DNA of 64,000 nt from Gonocerus acuteangulatus. Taxonomy: Eukaryota > Arthropoda > Insecta > Hemiptera > Coreidae. The DNA lies in NCBI GenBank assembly GCA_946811695.1, contig OX328124.1, positions 56,674,603 to 56,738,602 of the forward strand. Reading direction: 5' to 3'. Below the pieces are notes generated by a model. That model was given only the letters and a program-made list of their open reading frames with translations. It was not told where the DNA came from and did no database searches. Made by a program: the position numbers and the translations under genes. Positions 34,500 to 45,474 of this stretch are shown piece by piece (position 1 is the first letter of the stretch; each line of letters opens with the position of its first letter).

Positions 34500-34960
34500 T
34501 CGCCAAAGTTCCTAATTTTGTTATAATTTCATTTGTGATCTTGGCTGGCTCAAGCGAAATGAATCTGATTCAGTTAAGTGACCATATCAGAACTGAAGGC
34601 AATGCTCTTAAGTTTCTACAGAGCAAAAGGATCATACTGAGTACAAAGGTTTGCGGCAAAGGTCATCCCATGAAGTTACAGCTAAATGAAAACAAGTGGT
34701 ATTGTTACCAGAGGGATTGCATATAAAGGACTGAAGAAAGTGGAGGGTATGCGATATAAACATTATGTAGTGAATCATTCCACAAACTTGGTAGACGAGA
34801 CAACCATCCAGACGGTTGAACCTCTTTGGGCTTCGGCCAAACTCAGAAACAAGATAGAATGCTGGACTAGAAGGAGCATGCTGGTTTCATATCTAAGCGG
34901 ATTTATTGTATGGAGGAGGAGGCACGAGAAGGAGTGATTGTTGGAGAAGATTTTGAAGAA
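34500..34960 (+). pseudogene. Merlin/IS1595-type (ISXO2-like) transposase, internally deleted
   Basis: The first open frame (34535-34726) ends with 'ALKFLQSKRIILSTKVCGKG' and HPMKLQLNENKWYCYQRDC, matching the N-terminal zinc ribbon of IS1595/Merlin transposases (C..GH.M.L...W.C...C). The second (34686-34937) contains 'YKHYVVNHSTNLVDETTIQ' and TVEPLWASAKLRNK, then LVSYLSGFIVWRRR. This is the C-terminal catalytic-fold pattern (H..VNHS..FVD..T...T..IE..W...K, then YL.EF.WR). The middle of the DDE domain, roughly 100 residues, is missing, and the two parts lie in different frames. It is a dead remnant. I found no TIRs. Merlin is a cut-and-paste family of animals related to bacterial IS1016/IS1595. 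Confidence 0.75.
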
Positions 34961-35715
34961 CAACGTCGATTTTCCTTATCCATTATTTTTTTCATAAAAT
35001 AACAATTCTTGAAAATGAAAAATGAATCCTTTAAAGCTAAATGTCACTTCTTAATAATTAATACCCAAACCTTTCTTAATTAAAGTCCAGGTAAAGTTTC
35101 TATCCTTTTCTAGCTGGGGGGGGGGGGCTCTTTAAGTGAAATATAATGGCCTTAATAACAGAGGGGAATTTTCTTTCTTTTCAGTTATTTATATGTCGGG
35201 AAAGCAGTTAGAGTCGGAGCGGGCTAATACTCCAAGCAACGCTTAACAGCAGCCTCCGGGGTTTATTTCATTTTAACTGCTCTTTTATTCCATACTTTCT
35301 CAATATTAATCTTGTAGTCTTATTTCAAAATGGAATTCCTTCTTTTTGGTGAAATACTTTCTTTTTAAGTCTTGTTGGAGAGTGCCTTAGCGTTCTTATT
35401 GTTCTCAAGTCGTAACGTAGTCAAAAAAAGAGGAAGCAGATTGTCTACCGAATGGCCCTACTGTTTACTCACTATAACTAATAGTCCGAAAAAAAAAATC
35501 ACGAATTATAAAGGGGAAGAGTAAGTGAAAAATTCTATAGAAAATGTTTTACGTTGTACATCAAAGTAGAAATACAAATTAGAATATATAATCAGTTCCC
35601 CACCTCGAAGTAATCACTAAATTTATAGAATATTGAAATTGGAACAGGATAATCTTTATTATACCGACTGTGATATCGTACATCTCTTCTCATCTCTTTT
35701 CAATTGATTAAAAAA
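34961..35715. other. Unassigned DNA
   Basis: No gene recognised. A 10-G run sits at about 35117-35126. Confidence 0.4.
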
Positions 35716-35719
35716 TATT

Positions 35720-36937
35720 GGGTCTCCCGTGGTCTAGTGGCTAGCGCCTTAGATTTATAAGCGGGAGATGGTGGATTCGATTCCCACCGGCGCACAGTGG
35801 CCAAAAACAGCCAAAAAGCGCACAAAACTTGATTTTTTGAAGTACTTTCTCCGATCCCATTCGCCTTAAATATATGTTAAATACATCGTGAGAGTGCCAT
35901 TTATCGTGAGAGTTTAGGCCCCCACCGTGATCATTGAAGTACTAGAAACGAAGAAAATTTCTCAAATCCTCATACTATCATAATTACTCTAATCGTACTA
36001 AAATCGTTCCTTCAACTTTACTTTTTCAGGCCGATAAGGTTGACGCATGTTTTTCTTGTTTTAATTGGATGTTCGAAGGGCAAAAAAAATATTTTTGTAT
36101 TTTTCGAATCGCCTTCATGGACGGGGATACTGAAAATGTAAAAAAAAAAAAAAAAAAATACGCGTATCAAATTTCGTTTTGTCATATAGCTTTTGCGTCC
36201 CTCTAATTTCGGGCTTAAATATTCCGTGGGCATGTATTGAAAGACCCCAGATCGAAATTAGCTGCATAAGTCTGCCTAACTCGATGCTAGAGGTGAACGA
36301 ACACGGTAAATGGCTAACAGACAGTCGCGCGTTATCTCTATGTAAACATTGGAATGAAATCGGAGACGGATTTTTTTTTTTTTTTTTTTTTTTGCAGTAC
36401 TCAATTCAGTGTTGACTGCAAAAACTGTCTGAAGTGATCCGAGTGAAAAATCGTGTCCTAGTTGAAATATTGTTGAATTCAAACGACAAAAGTGTACTTT
36501 CGGTATGCAAGTATTTGACAGATCAATTTCCAATAGCCGATGAGCATGTTTCGTTACTCCTACGGAAATTATCTCAAACTGTTGTGCTGAAATTTTAAAA
36601 AAAGTTGGCTGAGATAGGAGCAGATGTATTTTTTTAAATTGGTTTTGACCCCCTGAGCCCAGCCGAGTGCAGTTCAGAGGCGGGGGCGACCACAAAAAAA
36701 TTTGTCATGTGAGTGACTTATCAATACCATCATTTTAGTTATATAATGGTAAGTGTGCACAATTTCAGGTTTCTAAATCCACAATATCAAATGTTATTGA
36801 GTTTTCAGCACTTTTTGACCACTGTGCGGCGGCAGGAATTTTCTCATCTCACGGCTCGTTGGGAAAATTCCTCGCTGCACCCTGGGTGTCGGCACTAATG
36901 GCCCAGATTTGTCAAAGCGCCGTAAAAAAGGGGGGGG
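35720..36937 (+). mobile_element. tRNA-derived SINE S1 split by a Transib-like insertion
   Basis: The 5' part (35720-35792) is the tRNA-like head; the 3' part (36827-36937) is the S1 body and tail ('ctgcaccctgggtgtcggc', 'aaagcgccgt'). Comparison with the S1 copies at 8005 and 24254 shows that they are one SINE interrupted at 'accggcg/gcagg'. Confidence 0.85.
35793..36826. mobile_element. Transib-like non-autonomous transposon, 1,034 bp
   Basis: Both ends start CACAGTGG(C/T)CAAAAA when read inwards (35793-35807 and the complement of 36812-36826). The first seven bases equal the V(D)J recombination heptamer CACAGTG. An exact 5-bp duplication CGGCG flanks it (35788-35792 and 36827-36831); Transib elements are known for 5-bp duplications at CGNCG-like sites and for heptamer-like termini. 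At the left end ACAAAACTT, similar to the RSS nonamer, begins 22 bp after the heptamer. No transposase related to RAG1 was recognised inside; the open frames have no known motif, and a poly-T run at 36371-36393 interrupts one. It would need a partner transposase. Confidence 0.82.
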
Positions 36938-37129
36938 AGAAAAAAATATTACAGGAAGATTAATCGCGTGTAATAACAATATTCTCTGACAAACGTAATT
37001 CTACGAAAGGCAGAAGATTCGATTGGCTGCAAGGAACCCAAAGGCTTACCAGAATTAATATTCAATGACCTATAGAAACTTAATTCAGGATTATTTATTT
37101 AAATTTTTACGTCCGTTTATTATTAACTA

Positions 37130-37302
37130 CGAATTTTATGACGGGTTATCAATAGGTTACCACCCTTCTCTAGCCAGGATTTGGGTGTTGCCTTTTCTTT
37201 TTTCTAAAGAAAAGCCACAACCCCTAGTGTGAATCGAACCCACGACCCTTGGCACAGAATGTTAAGTGCTGACGCCTTAACCTTCACGGCCACCGGGTCT
37301 CC
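37130..37302 (-). mobile_element. tRNA-derived SINE, S2-like
   Basis: Minus strand: 'ggagacccggtggccgtgaa' head with B box GGTTCGATTC (about 37231-37222), then 'gaagggtggtaacctattg' as in S2. The tail is eroded. No A tail is visible. Confidence 0.7.
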
Positions 37303-39150
37303 ACAGGATTATAGTACCAAAAACATTATCGGTAATCAATGAGTTATACAAACAATAATTTTATTGCTGGATGTGCAGAGGTAATATTATGTTAATAACT
37401 TTCTCAATGTAATGAGAATTAATTCAGACACGTTATAATTATAAAAAACTCAACTGAGGTGGTAATGTAGTTGCTTTGCCGGAGTAACCTTCCTGATTTG
37501 CTAGCTTTGGGGCACGCCACCTTACGTGCAGCCCCGCCCACACCTTAGTGATATTATCACATTCCCTTCTTGCAATAAATTGAATTAAAACATGTTCTTA
37601 CGTGTTACAGGGTCTTCAAAACACATAATGAAATCGCATTGTCATTAATTTAATTTACATATGCTGTTCGATTCATTGCTGGGAGTCGCATTCCATTGCG
37701 TTTGTCCGGCTTATACAATCGAAGAAGGTCCACGAATGACGGTCATATAATTTATGCCTGAAAGTTATACTCAAGATTCATACTCAGCATCAAGAATGTT
37801 GCTGAGCAGTGGACTTTAGGGTACTGACGTATTAGCGTCAATGCAGGTGAAAGAGGCGGGTCTCAGAGAACTGGATCATCAACGGGTCAGAGATCTGGAT
37901 CAAGGAGTCAAATCAGTATTTGCCAATATGGTGATTGGATTATCAATGATTTGGGTTGACTAGAGTTCTGATATTACCTTTAGCGAGTGAAACGCGTATC
38001 ACTTATATTAATAGTACATGGCTATGCGTTTCCGCTCGCTCAAGGTTATATCGAAACTCTAGTCAATCCATTTCGTTGATAATATAGATCAAGGATAGTT
38101 TTTCGCTGGATAGTGGACTGATATACAATTTAACATCGCTTCGAAACAGTATCTTTCATCCTTGCTATTTAACTAGCACGACAAACTCGCGTAACAAACA
38201 AAAACTGAAATCGCGTCACAAACAAAAAACAGCAACAATTGCGTGGGTTACCAATGCACAAAAAATGTCGATCTCTTAATTAACCAGATAGCTATTAAAA
38301 TAAAATCGAATGTACCTGAAACAAAACGATCTAAAACTTGCAATTAAGGATTAAGCGAAAATATATAAAATGGATGGATTGAAGAAGATGGAATGTTCGG
38401 ACCTATTTATTTTTATCCATTCTGTCCCGCTTCCCTCCAGAAGGAATATCCACTTCACCCAGGAAGGTCCGGTGGATATAAAAATTGGAAAAGTTAAGGA
38501 CTGTCTTCTAATAGGGCCTTCGCTTCTCGGGGAAAAATTGAAATGCTAATCTTGGTAGCTGTCTGAAAAACCTCACCCTTCTTCGCGCCAGAGCTGGGCA
38601 GTTTAAAAATAAAAATGGTCTTATAGAAATTAATTCACAAATCTTTCTACTAGAACGGAAATGATATATATATAAAAATAATCAAATATTTTTCTTTTTA
38701 ATTGATTATTGAAATATTTACCATAAGTAATTACATTTTTTGAACTGCTGAATATTACGACATACCCAAATTCACTACCAGTACCTTGATTTTCGAATAT
38801 TAACTATACCAAAAACTACCTCCCTAGGTTGAGATTTTTTTGTGTTATAAAAAGTGGCATAATATATTTATAGAATGTTCTTTTATATTATCATTTTACT
38901 AAGCAGTGATATAATTCAATTTTATTAATAAATTTTAATTACTCCTGATTTTTCACATATCCTTCATAATTTGTAGATTTTTTTCTTATGTTTTTATTTA
39001 TTTCATCTACTTAATGTTAATCATTTTCTTTAATTTTGTTGTTCGAAAGGGCTTTAACTATTAGAAGTAAACCCTAATAAACAATTCACTTTCCTTTTCT
39101 TTTCTTTTTTTTTATTTCATATATTTTCATCTCTTTGGTTTTTATATTAA
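37303..39150. other. Unassigned DNA with one palindrome
   Basis: An imperfect palindrome at 37957-38070 carries 'ttgactagagtt' arms and 'cgtttccgctcgct', a motif also found in the 46.2-46.5 kb fold-back element. No gene was recognised in the remainder. Confidence 0.45.
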
Positions 39151-39152
39151 AT

Positions 39153-40125
39153 AACTAGCTGTTACCCGGCGTGCCATGCTACACCTACTTTCTGCATATA
39201 GAAGAGCCTAAAAAAATTAGAAACCAAAAGAGTATTACTAAAATCTAATAACACGAACCTGTAACTGTTTCGAACCCGTGACCTCCCAACTTTGAGTCCT
39301 AGACGACTTTGACCTAACCTATAACACCCCCCGTATCAAGACATACACGTATGCCAAGTTTGGTGAAAATCGGTCTAAAGGTGTCGATTTTTTTTAAAAA
39401 AACCAAAAAAAAAAAAAAAAAAAAACCATACAGACAACAGCTGCTAGACGTTTTTGACTTGGCCTATGACAATCCCCTGATCAAGACCAACCTGTGTGCC
39501 CAGTTTGATCAAAACCTATTGAACGGGTTTGATTTTATAGGGAACAAACATACAGACAGACAGCTGGTAGACGTTTTTGACCTAGCTTACGGCACTCTCC
39601 AGATTAGGATCTACCTGTGTACCGAGTTTAGTCAAAATCGGACGAACGGCGTGGATTTGTATGAGGTACAAACTTACTGACAGACAGCTGGTAGAGGTTT
39701 TTGACTTAGCCTACGACACTCCTCAGATTAAGATCTACATGTGTACCGAGTTTAGTCAAAATCGAACGAACTTTGTGGATTTTTATAAGGGACAAACATA
39801 CATACAGACAGTTATACGACGTTTTTGACTTAGTCTACGACACTCCCCAGATTATGATCTACATGTGTACCGAGTTTAGTCAAAATCGGACGAACTGTGT
39901 GGAGACGGTATCGAGTTTATTCAAAATCGGACGAACGGTGCGGATTTGTATAAGGCACAAACATACAGACAGACAGCTGGTAGATTTTTTTGACCTAGCC
40001 TAGGAGATTTCCCGTATCAAGTCCTACCTGTCTGGCAAGTTTGGTCCAAATCGGTCAAACGGTGTGGATTTGTATAAGGAACAAACAAACAGACACGTGA
40101 TTTTTATATATATAGATTGTTTTCT
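39153..40125 (+). mobile_element. Repeat family C, longest copy, with ~125-bp internal units
   Basis: Starts ACTAGCTGTTACCCGGCGTG and ends '...cagacacgtgatttttatat' before 'tagatt'. Between them lie about six units anchored on 'gagtttagtcaaaatcgg' near 39356, 39498, 39622, 39747, 39872 and 40037, each with 'cagacagacagctggtag'. Open frames across the units arise from the repeat period and lack domains. Related pieces are at 11430-11762, 21580-21955 and 62275-62590. The TE class is not known to me. Confidence 0.75.
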
Positions 40126-40440
40126 ACATAGTTCCTTTCTACAATTTGTTCTGAGGATAAATTTATGTCCTAGTTGTGTTTTATAGTTGTGTCAAAAAAT
40201 ATTCTTTTGAGGTGTTTTTATTATTCTATGTTGGAAAAAAATATCAAGAATGCAGCCAATTTGAATATTGGAGGTAAGCTTGTTTATCTTGTTTTATGGG
40301 TTTCATACGTGAATAGAAATATTTGTAAGAAGGTACTAAGATTTATTTGCTGAATATTAAATTAATTCAACTTCCACAAGAAGAGTTTTAAAGGTAATTA
40401 ATACATTTTACATACATTTTTTTAAGGAGTTCGGCCTTGA
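40126..40440. other. Unassigned AT-rich DNA
   Basis: No feature recognised. It separates repeat C from the RTE element. Confidence 0.4.
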
Positions 40441-40955
40441 TTGGCTTAGGGTGCACATCGGCTCTGTGACTAAGTTATTTTTGCGTGGTTCAACGTGTAA
40501 TAACTAAAGAAAAATTGAACTGAGAAGTGCGTTATAGTGTCTACAGTTAATTAGTGAAGTTTCAGTGAGGAAGGTGGAGCAGGAGAGGAAGGAAAAGTTT
40601 GTAAAGGAACTGGATCGCGAGATAGGTAAGAGCAATCAGACATATTGCTAATTCATTGCGCATCCCAATTGTCATAACGGGACCCCCTACCCACCAGCCA
40701 TTACTACCCAAGCCTCTACTACTAGTCAGCTGTTTAACACCAACAGACGGCTGTCACTACTTCTTCTCAGTCACTCGACGTTTTTTCAAATATATTATTA
40801 GCATCCACCTCTTTAGAACTTGGGGTATATTTCTGTTGAGTGATAGCGATAAACAGTGGGAAAAGTTAGTTGCTCAACGTCTGCTAGTTTAAGATAGTTT
40901 CAAACATATCTCATTGTGTGTTTATTTATAACCTTCCTCTGGTGTAACATACAAG

Positions 40956-41761
40956 ATGGCAACTGGTGAAATGCAACTCGTAAATGATAAACTAGCTCTT
41001 ATTTTGGAAACGTTGAATAATAGATTCGACGATTTAGAAGTGAGCACAAACAAAAATGTAGAAGAAGTCAAGATGGAGGTTAAGTCTGTAAGGGAAGATC
41101 TGGACAGGTTTTCTAAGATGTATACAGAACAAATAAGTAGGAAAAATTTAATCATAGTAGGTCTAAAAGCTTCAAATAATAAGGATCTAATTGAGGAATT
41201 CATTGAAACATGTAAAGCCATTAACATTGAGGTAAGGAAATATGACATTGAAAAAATCTACCCTATTACTAAAGGCAGAAGTGAAAATATAGTGAAAGTG
41301 TGTCTTACTTCTTGAGGAACGACATTCTTAGAACTAAAAAATATCTAGCATCTAAAGAAATGCACAAACACATTAAAATAAAGGAAGATTTGCCATATGA
41401 AGTGAGGAAAATAAGAGAGAAGCTCTTCCCATACTTCTTAGCTCATAAAAAAGAAGGCTTTAAAGTATCTTATAGGTATGATAAGTTGCTGATAGAAGGT
41501 AAATTAAAGAACCTAGAGATGCTGGAGTCTGAAGGGCTAAGACCTAAAAGGCAAAGGAGCTCAGAAAAATCTCCAGAAAATGAGGAAGAGGGAAAATGTA
41601 CAAAAGAGGAAGAAAATACCCCCCAAACGTCTAGAGCTTTAAACAAATTACCCAAGAAAAAAATTAACAGAGGTCAGGTTCCCAGTCAGGAAGGTGGTAA
41701 AATAAGAGCTAACAGCTTAGACCAATACTACTCAAAAAAGATATCAAATCAAGGGAAATAG
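40956..41761 (+). pseudogene. LINE ORF1 protein, coiled coil plus RRM-like domain, frameshifted
   Basis: The first frame (40956-41315) starts MATGEMQLVNDKLALILETL and forms a heptad-rich coiled coil over about 60 residues. The RRM-like start 'RKNLIIVGLKASNNKDLIEE' follows. Near 41305 the frame shifts by one base within a CT-rich stretch ('gtcttacttcttga'). The second frame (to 41761) continues with 'NDILRTKKYLASKEMHKHIK' and DDLPYEVR-type 'EDLPYEVRKIREKLFPY', the L1-ORF1-like C-terminal domain, then 'YDKLLIEGK' and a basic, Lys/Glu-rich tail. ORF1 proteins trimerise and bind element RNA as chaperones. Finding an L1-like ORF1 ahead of an RTE-type ORF2 is of interest because many RTE elements have short or no ORF1. 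Confidence 0.8.
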
Positions 41762-41857
41762 GAGGAAGAGAACTCTCAAGCCACGGAAAAAGGATCAGAG
41801 ACACAGAGGAAATTCCAGGAAGAGGATGGAAGATAGCAACCACGGAAATCGAAGAGG

Positions 41858-42603
41858 ATGGAATCATTATATGTTGCGACTTGGAATGTCAGGACCTTAT
41901 CGTGTGAAGAAAAGATTGTTGAACTAGAAAATGCTATTAACAGTAGAATGGGATATTGTAGGACTGGCAGAAGTAAGAAGGAAGAATACTTCTATTACTG
42001 AAAGACCCAATGGCATGCTTTTAATGCACACCTCTTCAGAAAGGGGGTCATATGGAGTTGGTTTTTTAGTAAATAATATAGTAAAGGGTAATATAATTGA
42101 GTTCAAAGAAACCAGTGACCGAATTGCTATGTTGGCTTTAAGTATTGGTAAAAATAAAATTATGACTATTATACAAGGATACTGTTCCACATTAGATGCC
42201 CCGGATGAGGAAAAAACTGGTTTTTTATTTAAAACTTGAAAACCTCTTAATCAACATAAAAAGAAAAAATAACTACCTGGTACTTATGGGTGACTTTAAT
42301 GGGAGGATCGGTTCTCGTTTGGATGGAGAAGAAGATATTATGGGTACCAGGACTTGCGGGAACCGCAATTCTGGAGGAGAAAAACTAATAAATTAGGCAT
42401 TCAGTCAACGATTAAGGATCCTTAACACATATTTTAATACGAAATTAAAGGAGAAGTGGACATGGTCATCACCCAGGGGTCACAAGTTCGAAATAGATTG
42501 TATTCTCACAAATCACATTAATGTTGTAGCCAACCTAGAAATACTAAATCTTACTTTCCACTCAGATCATAGAATTGTCAGAGCAAAATTTTCCATTAGG
42601 GAA
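41858..42603 (+). pseudogene. LINE ORF2 apurinic-like endonuclease domain, two frameshifts and one stop
   Basis: From the ATG at 41858: MESLYVATWNVRTLSCEEKI (motif with the metal-site N). After a shift near 41940 it continues 'VEWDIVGLAEVRRKNTSI' (metal-binding E) and SYGVGFLVNN. A second shift near 42190-42235 leads to 'YLVLMGDFNGRIGSRLD' (catalytic D and N at 42292-42300). An in-frame TAG lies at 42394-42396, then the frame reopens through 'HSDHRIVRAKF' (SDHR at 42562-42573) into the RT frame. All four AP-endonuclease motifs are still readable, so damage is recent. The enzyme nicks target DNA to prime reverse transcription. Confidence 0.85.
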
Positions 42604-44685
42604 ATGAAAAAGAAAAGACCTTTTAGAGTTAAATCTAGGAGTCCGTACATTAAAAATGAAGAAGAAATGAATAGATTCCAAACTGCACTACGGAAAAAAT
42701 TGGAAGAGAAAGGATTAGAGGAGCATACGGTCCAGAGTAAATACAGCTATATAATCAAAGCCATCGAGGAAGCAAAGAGCGTTATACAAAGTGTGGATAA
42801 ACCCCCCAGGAGTAAGCTCTCTGCAGAAACTAGAAACACAATGAGGGAAAGAGCAGAGTTAAAGTCTCGAGACACAAGATCACTAGAGGAACAGGAAAGA
42901 TTAACCTCACTGAATAAAAAAATTAAAAAGCAAATCAAGCAGGACCTCAAAAACTATGAAGAGAGAGTGGTCAAAGAAACGTTAGAATGTACAAATTCTT
43001 TGCGCCAAGTTAAGAAAGAGCTTTCCACAGGCAAAGGTTGGCAATACTCAATTAAATCGAAAGCAGGGATATCAATTACAAACCGGCAAGAAATGGTGAA
43101 AGAGGCAACCAAATTTTTCTCAGAATTATATAAAGACAACTCTGGGGGAAGGAGCGAAATAGTCAAAGGAAAAACAAGGAACGAAGAAGAAATACCCAGC
43201 ATACTCATCTCAGAAGTACAAAATGCAGTGGATTGTTTGAAAACGAGGAGGAGCCCAGGACCGGATGGTATCACAAATGAAATGCTAAAAGCTGCCGGGG
43301 AGGAGCTATACAGAGAACTGTGCCAACTTTTTAATTTAATACTAAAAAACGTTCAAGTGCCTGTAGAATGGAAAAACACCAAGATCATTTTGTTGCCAAA
43401 GAAAGGAGATAGGAGAAATGTAGAAAATTATCGCCCCATTTCATTGTGTTCTACAATCTCTAAATTGTTCACAAAGATTTTAAAAGATCGGATTTCTCCT
43501 AAAATTGAAATGAACCTAACTCCAGAGCAAGCAGGATTTCGAAATGGATACTCTGTTGCGGACCACCTTCAGGCTCTAAACCAAATCATTGAAAAATCTA
43601 TAGAATATCAGCTACCACTGTACCTTTGTTTTTTAGACTTTTTGAAAGCTTTTGATTCCGTCATCCATAACGATATATTTATAGCCCTAGAAGATATAGG
43701 AGTGGAAAACAGATATGTAGAGGTGATCAAGGATCTGTACCAAGGGAATGAAGCTTACATAATGACTGACCTAGTAGGCCCCAAGTTCGCAGTACAAAAG
43801 GGAGTAAGGCAAGTAGATAACGCATCGCCAACTCTTTTTATAAATCTTCTAGAGATGGCCAGCAGGAAAAGTAGTAAGGTTGACACAATGGGCATATGTA
43901 TAAATGGAAAAATACTTAGTAACCTGAAGTTTGCGGATGATGTGGTCATTTTAGCAGAGAGCCCAGAAAGCTTGAAAAATATGTTGGATGAATTCCTCAA
44001 AGAGTGTCAAAAAGTGGGCCTGAAACTAAATTTCGAGAAAACAAAACTTATGACAAACCAAGAGAAGGTAGAAATAATAATTGAGGACAATAGGCTGCAA
44101 TACACGGAAGAGTTTATCTACCTGGGCCAATTGGTTTCCTTCCATAATAGCACTTCAAAAGAAATCCAAAGAAGAATATGTCAAGGTTGGAAAAAATTTT
44201 GGTCATTGAAATTCATAATGAAGGGGCAGTACAGTTTGGAATGGAAAAGGAAAGTTTTCGAACAATGTATAATGCCAGTGGTGTGTTATGGTTGTCAAAC
44301 CTGGGCACCTACAAAATCAGAAGAAAAGAAAATTCAAATATGGCAACGCTCTATAGAGAGGTGTATTTTGGTCATAAGTAGGAAACAGCGGATCAGGAGT
44401 CAGGAAATAAGGAGCCAAACTGGCATGAAGGATGTCCTGGAGCATGCCCAAAATATCAAATGGACTTGGGCAGGACATGTGGCTCGACAGGCGGAAAATA
44501 TATGGGCAAAGCTGACCACAGAATGGATACCCTATGGAAGGAAAAGAAGAAGAGGCAGACAGCGGAAGAGATGGTCTGATTACATGCGGAACAAGGCTGG
44601 TGCAGCGTGGATGAGAAACGCAAGAGACAGGAGAATATGGAAAGACATTTGGACACACCAAAGGGAGAACTCCACTTCCCGGTAG
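42604..44685 (+). CDS. LINE ORF2 reverse transcriptase region, 693-codon open frame
   Basis: The frame is the intact 3' part of ORF2; the Met at 42604 is internal to the true protein. RT motifs in order: 'RRSPGPDGITNEMLKAAG' (motif 0-1 region, residue ~218), WKNTKIILLPKKGDRRN, 'NYRPISLCSTISKLFTKIL', QAGFRNGYSVADHL, 'LYLCFLDFLKAFDSV', the 'KGVRQVDNASPTLFI' motif, and FADD (residues 443-446, 43930-43941). The thumb and C-terminal region have 'KWTWAGHVARQ' and GRKRRRGRQRKRWSDY, then AAWMRNARDRRIWK, diagnostic for RTE-type proteins. Odd points: the usual RQGDPLSP motif reads RQVDNASP, which would probably impair catalysis, and the upstream endonuclease is broken. The RT copies element RNA at the nicked target site. 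Confidence 0.9.
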   Translation: MKKKRPFRVKSRSPYIKNEEEMNRFQTALRKKLEEKGLEEHTVQSKYSYIIKAIEEAKSVIQSVDKPPRSKLSAETRNTMRERAELKSRDTRSLEEQERLTSLNKKIKKQIKQDLKNYEERVVKETLECTNSLRQVKKELSTGKGWQYSIKSKAGISITNRQEMVKEATKFFSELYKDNSGGRSEIVKGKTRNEEEIPSILISEVQNAVDCLKTRRSPGPDGITNEMLKAAGEELYRELCQLFNLILKNVQVPVEWKNTKIILLPKKGDRRNVENYRPISLCSTISKLFTKILKDRISPKIEMNLTPEQAGFRNGYSVADHLQALNQIIEKSIEYQLPLYLCFLDFLKAFDSVIHNDIFIALEDIGVENRYVEVIKDLYQGNEAYIMTDLVGPKFAVQKGVRQVDNASPTLFINLLEMASRKSSKVDTMGICINGKILSNLKFADDVVILAESPESLKNMLDEFLKECQKVGLKLNFEKTKLMTNQEKVEIIIEDNRLQYTEEFIYLGQLVSFHNSTSKEIQRRICQGWKKFWSLKFIMKGQYSLEWKRKVFEQCIMPVVCYGCQTWAPTKSEEKKIQIWQRSIERCILVISRKQRIRSQEIRSQTGMKDVLEHAQNIKWTWAGHVARQAENIWAKLTTEWIPYGRKRRRGRQRKRWSDYMRNKAGAAWMRNARDRRIWKDIWTHQRENSTSR

Positions 44686-44760
44686 GACTAGGTCACCGCG
44701 GGAAGTTTAGACCATTACCCCAAAATTTTTTTTTTGGGAGGCCCTACGATAATAAATAAA

Positions 44761-45470
44761 TACTTAAAATAGGAAAAGATACTTGTTTGTTTTATTTGTT
44801 CTATATTTGTAAAATGTTTTTTTCTAATTTTTGTAAAGGAACAAATTCTATTAATATCTATATATCTTTATTTTACTTTTACCTTTTTTTATATATTTTT
44901 TTTACTTTTACTACTTATATTAATATCTGAAATTGTCAATATGTTTAATTTATTATCGTAAATAAAGGCTATATTCATTCATTCATTCAATACATTTTAA
45001 AATCAGATAAATAAAAATGATCTGAGTATATCTCAGATTTGTTTCCATCCCAGTGAAGTACGTACTTAAAGAATAGATGGCAGGAGAATTATTTCGGCTT
45101 AAAATGTAGGAAGATTAACATGAAAAAATTGTATTTTCTATTCAGTAATTAAAGTCCATTAATTAGCAAGTCGTATTGTCTTATGCTATCTTAAAATTAA
45201 ATAAATAATTTTCAGTTTCGAATATCCCAAAACGATTGATTAAGGTGATAAATTATTTACACTTTTGATATTCGTTGAAACTTAGAATTATAAATTGTGG
45301 TTATGTTTAGAAAAGAGGAAATTTAAACAAAACAGAAATGCATTAACAGACATATGCGGGTTTTCTATTTCGTGTATTTTCCTAAATAATTCGAAAACGA
45401 TTGAGTAACCGTGTTAAGTGAGAGCAACCCATTAGAAAACCTAACCATGCCCTGTACAAAACAATGTCGT
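44761..45470. other. Unassigned AT-rich DNA
   Basis: Text near 45300-45440 ('aaaatcc...ttaacagacat', 'tcgaaaacgattga') faintly recalls family B internal sequence. No gene recognised. Confidence 0.35.
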
Positions 45471-45474
45471 CGCT

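Larger units (their letters stand above)
40441..44760 (+). mobile_element. RTE-clade LINE, nearly full length, inactive
   Basis: The order is possible 5' UTR (from about 40441; exact start not resolved), ORF1 (40956-41761), ORF2 endonuclease (41858-42603), ORF2 reverse transcriptase (42604-44685), and a short 3' UTR ending in 'aataaataaata' repeats. A very short 3' UTR with a simple-repeat tail and the C-terminal 'GR...RW.D' region are typical of RTE elements. Few disruptions are present, so the copy is fairly young. No clear target duplication was found. Confidence 0.85.

Noticed and set aside
42747..44661. Antisense frames within the RTE element
   Set aside because: They are shadows of the reverse transcriptase frame on the opposite strand.
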